A stretch of DNA of 6,910 nucleotides from NCBI GenBank assembly GCA_020431135.1, contig JAGQIT010000625.1, positions 1 to 6,910 of the forward strand. The letters run 5' to 3'. Positions 1 through 6,910 of the stretch are shown here, piece after piece (the stretch's first letter is position 1; every line of letters begins with the position of its first letter). The notes below the pieces were generated by a model. The model searched no databases, was not told where the DNA came from, and saw only the letters and a program-made list of their open reading frames with translations. This DNA is from Myxococcales bacterium (GTDB taxonomy: Bacteria > Myxococcota_A > Polyangia > Nannocystales > Nannocystaceae). The translations under genes were made by a program, and so were the position numbers.

Positions 1-1634
<1,634 letters not shown>

Positions 1635-1645
1635 TACCGCCCGCG

Positions 1646-1651
1646 AGTATA
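1646..1651 (-). promoter_or_regulatory. Candidate -10 box of kinase A
   Basis: On the minus strand TATACT (five of six to TATAAT) lies 11 bases before the GTG start in an otherwise GC-only stretch. A transcript starting 6-8 bases below it would have a leader of only a few bases, consistent with the lack of a Shine-Dalgarno. No good -35 hexamer is visible 16-18 bases upstream (the sequence there is about CGCTCG), so an activator or an alternative sigma factor may be needed. Confidence 0.45.
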
Positions 1652-1683
1652 GCGGCCGGCGGCCGCGTCGAGCGTGCGCGGTT

Positions 1684-1695
1684 ACGACATGTCCA
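1684..1695. promoter_or_regulatory. Candidate operator, imperfect palindrome TGGACATGTCCA
   Basis: The sequence acgacatgtcca contains the perfect 8-base palindrome GACATGTC and matches the 12-base palindrome TGGACATGTCCA at ten positions. It lies about 50 bases upstream of the kinase A start, just above where a -35 element would sit, and about 95 bases upstream of the operon start at 1790. A related 10-of-12 copy occurs at 3996-4007. A dimeric regulator site is inferred from symmetry, position and recurrence only. Confidence 0.35.
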
Positions 1696-1708
1696 TAGGG
1701 TCACCTAT
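1695..1708. repeat. Small inverted repeat ATAGG-(4)-CCTAT
   Basis: Arms of five bases, ATAGG and CCTAT, flank GTCA, and the left arm shares its first base with the neighbouring GACATGTCCA palindrome. The element is AT-rich relative to its surroundings and lies in the divergent control region between kinase A and the operon. It may be a second half of a composite regulator site. The symmetry is real but short, so chance is possible. Confidence 0.3.
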
Positions 1709-1771
1709 CCATCTGCAGAGGCGGCGCGGTGTCGCCCGCGCGCCGGCTGTGACGCTGGCGGAACGCGGATC

Positions 1772-1780
1772 TGATACGCT
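1772..1780 (+). promoter_or_regulatory. Candidate extended -10 box of the two-gene operon
   Basis: TGATACGCT fits an extended -10 layout: TG, one base, then TACGCT, which keeps the first T, the A and the last T of TATAAT. It ends 9 bases before the ATG at 1790, so a transcript would be leaderless or nearly so. An in-frame TGA at 1772 shows that translation cannot begin upstream of this box. No convincing -35 hexamer is at normal spacing. Confidence 0.4.
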
Positions 1781-1789
1781 CCCTCGTCG

Positions 1790-2662
1790 ATGGTTGGCTC
1801 CTGGCTCGCGCTCGTCCTCACGACCTCCGCGGCGACGCGGGCGTCGGCGCCGGTCGACGAGGGGCGCCAGCTCGAGCTCAACCGCGAGGCGCGGGCGCAG
1901 CAGGAGGCCGGCGATCTGCTCGCCGCGGCCGACACCTGGATCGAGGCGCTGGCCCTTGCGGTGACCGATCTCGACGTCCAAAACCACTTCTGCGGGGCGA
2001 TCGGCGCGCTCGATCGCGGCCTCGACGAGGGGGGCGATCGCGAGGCGATCGGCGCCCGCGTCGACGCCAACCGCGACGCCCTCGAGGCGAGCGCGGCGCG
2101 GTTGCGCCGGGTCGACGCCGTCGACAACGAGATCTGCCTCGCGCAGTGGGAGGGCCTCGCCGAGGCGTTCCCGGCGGCGGTCGAGGAGATCGAGGCGCCT
2201 GTGGAGGAGACGCCGGAGGTGAGCGAGCCGCCGCCGGTCGAGCCGAGCCGACCGACGACCGACGACCGGCGCCTGCGGATTGGGCTGATCGCCGCCGGGG
2301 CGGTCACCGTGAGCGGCGCGGCGGCGGCCCTGGCGACGGGCTTCGGCGCCGCCCACGACCCGAGCGGCGGCTTCCAGGGCTTCGCCTACCGGCGGGTCTA
2401 CGACGCGGCGCCGCCCGAGCTGCGCGACTCGGGCGCAGAGCTGTGCGAGGGGGCGACGGGCGAGGTCGCCGACGCCTGCAGCGGCTACACGCACACCCGC
2501 CGAGCCTTCATCGCGACGGCGACGATCACCGGCCTCGGCGCGGTCGCGACCGGCGTGTTCGCGGCGCTTCTCCTCCGCCGCGGCCGCTCCCTCGGGTCGC
2601 AGCGCGCCGGCCTCCGGATCGCGCCGGGGGTCGGCGGCGCCTCCCTCAGCCTGTCCTTTTGA
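1790..2662 (+). CDS. Envelope protein with signal sequence and two membrane helices, function unknown
   Basis: Protein of 290 residues, not assigned to a named family. Residues 1-20 are hydrophobic and end in ASA, like a signal peptide, although the usual N-terminal positive charge is missing. Residues 25-130 are Ala/Leu/Glu-rich and helical, with a first repeat resembling a tetratricopeptide unit (about 32-66). A Pro/Glu-rich spacer (132-157) follows. Two membrane helices (about 163-186 and 239-262) flank a loop with Cys219 and Cys230. The end is a basic patch (RRGR) and a short tail LRIAPGVGGASLSLSF. The pattern of helix, loop with two Cys, helix, then a tail of the form V-P-x-Gly-rich-x-F recalls a C-terminal module common in myxobacterial TPR/PEGA proteins; this is from memory, not a search. 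ATG at 1790 is the first start after an in-frame TGA at 1772. There is no Shine-Dalgarno. It is the first gene of an operon with the lipoprotein and diverges from kinase A. Confidence 0.85.
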   Translation: MVGSWLALVLTTSAATRASAPVDEGRQLELNREARAQQEAGDLLAAADTWIEALALAVTDLDVQNHFCGAIGALDRGLDEGGDREAIGARVDANRDALEASAARLRRVDAVDNEICLAQWEGLAEAFPAAVEEIEAPVEETPEVSEPPPVEPSRPTTDDRRLRIGLIAAGAVTVSGAAAALATGFGAAHDPSGGFQGFAYRRVYDAAPPELRDSGAELCEGATGEVADACSGYTHTRRAFIATATITGLGAVATGVFAALLLRRGRSLGSQRAGLRIAPGVGGASLSLSF

Positions 2663-2665
2663 GGT
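2661..2665 (+). promoter_or_regulatory. Ribosome binding site overlapping the upstream stop codon
   Basis: GAGGT begins inside the TGA stop (2660-2662) of the envelope protein and ends 6 bases before the ATG at 2672. This spacing is near ideal and fixes the lipoprotein start. Overlap of stop and ribosome site suggests that translation of the second gene is coupled to the first. It also shows that this organism uses Shine-Dalgarno sites, which makes their absence at the first genes more meaningful. Confidence 0.7.
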
Positions 2666-2671
2666 GCGCGG

Positions 2672-3946
2672 ATGCTCGGCGGTGACACTCTTTGGCTGCG
2701 GAGGGCGAGGCGCGGCGGGCTCGCGCTCGCGGGGCTCTGCGTCGGCTGCAACCTGGTCTTTGGGACCGAGGGCCTCGAGACCGAGAGCGACGGATCGACC
2801 GGCGACGCGACGGCGACGGCGACGGCGACGACCGGCGAGCCGGGGGAGCCGTGCGGGACCACGCCGACCGCGACCTTCAACACGGGCGCGCCGGAGGCGA
2901 TGATCGCGGCGCTCCTCGCCGTCGACGACGACCCCGCGGGCTCGCTGATCGTCGCCGGGACGACGCGCAAGGAGCTCAACCTCGGGGGCCAATGCGAGGC
3001 CCTCATGCAGTCTGAGGCGGCGGGCTTCGTCGCCCGCTTCAGCGTCGACGGCGAGTGCCTCGCGGCCGGGATGATCGGGGTCTCGGGCGGCTTCACGCTC
3101 CTCGCCGCCGACTACAACCCGACCCTCGGCAGCGTCGCGGTCGGCGGCCTCCACGGCGGCGATCCCTACATGGCCAAGGGCTCGCTAGACGACCTCGGCG
3201 CGTTCACGGAGGTCAATCCGTTCGAGACGGGCGGCCTCGTCCGCGCCCTCGCGCTCCGCGACGACGACACGATCCTCGCGACCGGCGAGTGCTTCGGCGT
3301 CGGGGCCCTCGTCGTCGACGGCGACGACGCCAACTGCGTGCTCCACCCCGAGACCATCCTGTTGGCCTCAGGCGTCGTCGAGAACGACGCGGGGATCTTC
3401 ATCGCGGGCAGCTACAACAGCTCGGCGGAGGAGCCGCTGCCGCCCGCGGCGGTCGGTGAGGAGGGGGTCTTCGTCGCCCGCGTGACCGGGGCCGATCTCG
3501 CGCTCAAGCGGGTCGAGGGCCTCAGCGGCGTCTTCCCGCTCGACAACTGGTACCGGACCTCGGTCGCGTTCGCGGGCGACGGCGACGGCACAAGGCTCGC
3601 GGTCGGGGCGGTGAGCGACGGGGCGCTGAAGATCGTCGAGCTCGACGCGGCGACCCTCGAGGTGACCGGCGACAAGACCTTCAACCCGGGCTGTGATCCG
3701 CTCTTCGCCAGCGATCTCATAGCGACGCCGCAGGGGGGCTGGGCGATCGCCGGCGGCGCCCTCGACAACGACTCGCCCGGCTGCCGCGCCCTCGGCGTGT
3801 GGGGCGGCGGCGATCCGCTCCTGGACCTGCCGATCGCCAACCCGAGCACCGAGGGCCCGCGCCCGCGGATCGCCGCGGGCTGCTTCGGGATCGCCGCGGC
3901 GACCGCGAGCCCGTCGACGCTCTACCTCGAGTACACGACGCCCTGA
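2672..3946 (+). CDS. Predicted lipoprotein with propeller-like repeats
   Basis: Protein of 424 residues, probably lipid-anchored in the envelope. An Arg-rich start and a hydrophobic stretch (16-25) end in LCVGC, with Cys26 as the likely lipidated residue; position -3 is Cys where Leu is usual, so the lipobox is atypical. A Thr/Ala/Glu-rich tether follows (about 35-60). The remainder has recurring short strands ending in Ala/Val-Gly: SLIVAGT (91), SVAVGGL (154), TILATGE (200), IFIAGSY (242), RLAVGAV (308), WAIAGGA (357). This periodicity of roughly 42-66 residues, plus FVARFSVDGE and VFVARVTGAD, fits a six- or seven-bladed beta-propeller like those common in myxobacterial secreted proteins. 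Eight Cys follow Cys26, an even number suited to disulfides. No catalytic motif was recognised; binding or scaffold roles are guesses. It is co-transcribed with the preceding gene and ends next to the convergent kinase B. Confidence 0.88.
   Translation: MLGGDTLWLRRARRGGLALAGLCVGCNLVFGTEGLETESDGSTGDATATATATTGEPGEPCGTTPTATFNTGAPEAMIAALLAVDDDPAGSLIVAGTTRKELNLGGQCEALMQSEAAGFVARFSVDGECLAAGMIGVSGGFTLLAADYNPTLGSVAVGGLHGGDPYMAKGSLDDLGAFTEVNPFETGGLVRALALRDDDTILATGECFGVGALVVDGDDANCVLHPETILLASGVVENDAGIFIAGSYNSSAEEPLPPAAVGEEGVFVARVTGADLALKRVEGLSGVFPLDNWYRTSVAFAGDGDGTRLAVGAVSDGALKIVELDAATLEVTGDKTFNPGCDPLFASDLIATPQGGWAIAGGALDNDSPGCRALGVWGGGDPLLDLPIANPSTEGPRPRIAAGCFGIAAATASPSTLYLEYTTP
2807..2830 (+). repeat. 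6-bp tandem repeat encoding an Ala-Thr tether
   Basis: Four perfect copies of gcgacg encode (Ala-Thr)4 in the linker just after the predicted lipidated Cys of the lipoprotein. The unit preserves the reading frame, so slippage would change tether length only. The repeat is directly visible. Confidence 0.85.
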
Positions 3947-3975
3947 GGCGCCGACGCGCCGCGCTCGGTCCGCGC
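3947..3975 (+). terminator. GC-rich hairpins after the lipoprotein, possible terminator
   Basis: Directly after the TGA stop, GGCGC and GCGCC (3947-3951 and 3956-3960) can form a hairpin with a four-base loop. A second stem GCGC/GCGC (3961-3964 and 3972-3975) follows. There is no T-run, so a classic intrinsic terminator is not shown. Position between convergent genes is the main argument. Confidence 0.3.
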
Positions 3976-3986
3976 CGATGCCGAGG

Positions 3987-4010
3987 ATGTCCAAGTGGAC
4001 ATGTCTTGGA
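3987..4010. repeat. Overlapping inverted repeats in the convergent gap, including a second operator-like palindrome
   Basis: Three symmetries overlap. ATGTCCA (3987-3993) and TGGACAT (3996-4002) are perfect 7-base arms two bases apart. TCCAAG (3990-3995) and CTTGGA (4005-4010) are 6-base arms with a 9-base loop. TGGACATGTC (3996-4005) contains the GACATGTC palindrome also found at 1686-1693. The tight first pair looks more like a protein site on DNA, and the second could fold in RNA from either strand and help end both convergent transcripts. No T-run follows on either strand. Confidence 0.5.
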
Positions 4011-4022
4011 GGGGGATAGGCG

Positions 4023-5489
<1,467 letters not shown>

Positions 5490-5519
5490 AGGAGGTCTGC
5501 GGATGGGTCCGCGGCGGCG

Positions 5520-5547
5520 CCGCGCCGCGCGTTTTGGGGCGGCGCGG
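5520..5547. repeat. Strong 9-bp GC inverted repeat upstream of kinase C
   Basis: CCGCGCCGC and GCGGCGCGG pair perfectly around a ten-base loop holding the only T-run of the area (TTTT). It could be a stable RNA hairpin on a plus-strand leader or a protein site. In such GC-rich DNA chance stems are common, so the function is uncertain. Confidence 0.5.
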
Positions 5548-5610
5548 GCGGCTGACGTGGCGTCTTCGCGCCCGCGGGGCTCGGCGACGCGTCGAAGCGT
5601 CGGCGTGCGC

Positions 5611-5652
5611 GGGCTGGCTAGGCTGCGTGCGGGCGTCCTACCCTAGGAGCCC
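5611..5652 (+). repeat. Interrupted 10-bp inverted repeat in the leader region of kinase C
   Basis: GGGCT-GG-CTAGG (5611-5622) can pair with CCTAG-G-AGCCC (5642-5652), giving two five-pair helices separated by a small internal loop, with a 19-base apical loop. The stop codon of the doubtful 47-codon ORF (TAG, 5644-5646) sits in the right arm. No T-run follows. An attenuator-like or structured leader is possible but unproven. Confidence 0.4.
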
Positions 5653-5818
5653 GTGGCGAACGTCCCGCGCGCCCTCGCTTGCCCTCGTCGATCCCGGTTG
5701 CCGCGACGAAACCCGCTGCACGGCGCGGCAAAGCGGCGTCTCGTCGGAGTGATCGGGGCCGACGATCGCCGCGCGTGGCCACACGGGACTCTCAGCACAG
5801 GCCGCTAGCGAGGCTGCT

Positions 5819-6910
5819 TTGGAGCTAGATCAGACGATCGCGTCGGTGGGTGCGGCGGACGGCGACGAGGACGCCCTGGCGCGGACGATCGCCGAGGCCG
5901 CGGACGACGAACTCGCGCTCAAGACCGGGGCGATCGTCGGCCGCTACGTCGTCGTCGAGCACCTCGGCAGCGGCGCGATGGGCAGCGTCTTCGCGGCCTA
6001 CGATCCCGAGCTCGAGCGCCGCGTCGCGATCAAGATCCTCCACGAGCGCAGCGCCGACGAGTCGAGCCGCCTGCGGATGCTCCGCGAGGCCCAGGCGATG
6101 GCGCGCCTCCAGCACCCGAACGTCGTCGCGGTCTTCGACGTCGGCGCCTACGACGGGCGGATCTGGCTGGCGATGGAGCTTGTCGAGGGGCAGACGCTCG
6201 GCGCCTGGTTGCGGGCGGCCGAGCGCGAGTGGGCCGAGGTCGTCGAGGTCCTCGTCGCCGCCGCGGAGGGGCTCGCCGCGGCCCACAGCGCGGGCCTTGT
6301 CCACCGCGACGTCAAGCCCGACAACATCATGATCAGCGACGGTCGGGTCCGCGTCGCCGACTTCGGCCTCGCCCGCGCCGGCGCCGACGCGGTCGACGAC
6401 GCGCGGGGCGTCAACACGGTGACCCAGACCGGGGTCAACTCGCTCCTCGACAGCGATCTCACCGGCATAGGCGCGCTCGTCGGGACCCCGCGCTACATGT
6501 CGCCGGAGGGCTTCCTCGGCGAGCCGGTCGACGCCCGAAGCGATCAGTACGGCTGGGCCGTGACGGCATGGGAGGCGCTCTACGGGGCGCCGCCGGTCGA
6601 GGCCGAGACCCTCGACGAGCTCCGTCGCAAGGTCATCACCGGGCAGCGCCGGCCGCCGAGGGCCGGGCGCAGGGTGCCGAAGTGGCTCGCGCGGATCGTC
6701 GAGCGCTGCCTCGAGGTGCTCCCCGACGCCCGCTTCCCGTCGATGACCGCCGTGGTCGCGGCGATCGAGGGGCAACGCCGGCGTCGTCGTCGGCTCTTCG
6801 CGGTCTACGGCGTCGCGGGGCTCGCCGCGGTGGTGGCCGCGGGCCTCGGTGTCGCGGGGCTCGCCGAGCGCGACGCCGATCGTCGCTGCGTCGCCGCGGG
6901 CGCGGCCATC
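5819..6910 (+). CDS. Transmembrane Ser/Thr protein kinase C, C-terminus cut by the window edge
   Basis: Hanks-type kinase, 364 codons visible. An acidic leader (about 1-38, starting ELDQTIASVG) precedes the kinase domain (about 43-318): glycine loop GSGAMG (50-55), Lys72 in AIK, helix C Glu90, HRDVKPDN (162-169), DFG (181-183) and SPE (228-230). The stretch between DFG and SPE has 44 residues, longer than usual, and is rich in Thr, Asp and Val with several candidate phosphorylation sites. Six consecutive Arg (320-325) precede a membrane helix (326-348), so the part after it should be outside the cytoplasm. The end CVAAGAAI resembles the point where myxobacterial kinases continue into TPR regions, which is inference. 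The reading frame is closed by TGA at 5750. TTG 5819 is chosen because GAGG lies five bases before it and the leader resembles other kinases; GTG 5846 is the alternative. It diverges from kinase B. Confidence 0.92.
   Translation, partial: MELDQTIASVGAADGDEDALARTIAEAADDELALKTGAIVGRYVVVEHLGSGAMGSVFAAYDPELERRVAIKILHERSADESSRLRMLREAQAMARLQHPNVVAVFDVGAYDGRIWLAMELVEGQTLGAWLRAAEREWAEVVEVLVAAAEGLAAAHSAGLVHRDVKPDNIMISDGRVRVADFGLARAGADAVDDARGVNTVTQTGVNSLLDSDLTGIGALVGTPRYMSPEGFLGEPVDARSDQYGWAVTAWEALYGAPPVEAETLDELRRKVITGQRRPPRAGRRVPKWLARIVERCLEVLPDARFPSMTAVVAAIEGQRRRRRRLFAVYGVAGLAAVVAAGLGVAGLAERDADRRCVAAGAAI

Larger units (their letters stand above)
5490..5818. other. 329-base divergent intergenic region with inverted repeats and a doubtful small ORF
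   Basis: This gap separates the divergent kinases B and C. On the plus strand it starts with AGGAGGT (5490-5496), a perfect Shine-Dalgarno-like sequence, six bases before ATG 5503. The ORF runs to TAG at 5644-5646 and encodes 47 residues, 13 of them Arg, with weaker third-position GC than the neighbouring genes, so coding is doubtful. Two strong inverted repeats are present: CCGCGCCGC/GCGGCGCGG (5520-5528 and 5539-5547), and a ten-pair stem with a small internal loop (5611-5622 and 5642-5652). GTGGCCAC at 5775-5782 is a short palindrome. No tRNA or recognised RNA fold was found. It should contain the promoters of both kinases, but a clear one for kinase C was not identified. Confidence 0.55.

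Noticed and set aside
1686..1693. GACATGTC as a restriction or methylation site only
   Set aside because: Two copies in separate intergenic gaps, each with extended symmetry, fit a regulator site better, though this alternative cannot be excluded from one window.
1682..3154. Minus-strand open frame of 490 codons across the operon
   Set aside because: It is antisense to both well-supported plus-strand genes and to their junction, with Arg/Ala-rich shadow composition and no recognisable motif.
5534..5752. Plus-strand frame of 72 codons in the divergent gap
   Set aside because: No Shine-Dalgarno before its ATG, mixed composition, and it overlaps the inverted repeats in a different frame from the better-placed ORF at 5503.
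5690..5760. Possible tRNA-like segment in the divergent gap
   Set aside because: I could not form the acceptor, D, anticodon and T arms, and there is no GTTC-type T-loop.
5825..6775. Minus-strand open frame of 316 codons opposite kinase C
   Set aside because: Antisense shadow of a kinase with HRD and DFG motifs in the plus frame.

Overview
The window is very GC-rich DNA with a strong G/C bias at third codon positions. It carries three Hanks-type (eukaryotic-like) Ser/Thr protein kinases, a membrane protein and a lipoprotein in under 7 kb. This density of kinases with mixed architectures, plus a proteobacterial-looking lipoprotein signal, points to a myxobacterium, possibly of the Nannocystineae type. 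That placement is inferred from style and not from a marker gene. No RNA genes, transposase, CRISPR array or phage genes were seen.

Layout, left to right. (1) Kinase A runs on the minus strand from a GTG at 1634 and leaves the window at base 1. It has a kinase domain, one membrane helix, a low-complexity Asp-Thr-Gly linker and the start of a periplasmic domain. (2) Positions 1635-1789 form a divergent control region with -10-like boxes close to both start codons and two small palindromes. (3) On the plus strand, a two-gene operon: a membrane protein with a likely signal sequence and two membrane helices (1790-2662), then, 9 bases later and probably translationally coupled, a lipoprotein with about six propeller-like repeats (2672-3946). 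(4) A short convergent gap (3947-4022) holds hairpins and a second copy of the palindrome seen in the control region. (5) Kinase B is on the minus strand (4023-5489): kinase domain, coiled coil, two-helix membrane hairpin and an unrecognised C-terminal domain. (6) A 329-base divergent gap (5490-5818) holds strong inverted repeats and a perfect Shine-Dalgarno-like sequence in front of a doubtful 47-codon ORF. (7) Kinase C runs on the plus strand from about 5819 off the right edge: acidic leader, kinase domain with an unusually long activation segment, and a membrane helix.

All three kinases keep the catalytic Lys, the HRD Asp and the DFG Asp, so all look active. Kinases A and C each have one membrane helix that would place sensor parts outside the cytoplasm, and kinase B appears to keep both ends inside. 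The two middle genes are predicted to be in the envelope. They may be partners or reporters of kinase A, with which they share a control region, but the sequence does not prove this. The nearest thing to an undescribed system is the shared palindrome family together with this kinase-envelope protein cluster. The evidence for a unified system is circumstantial.
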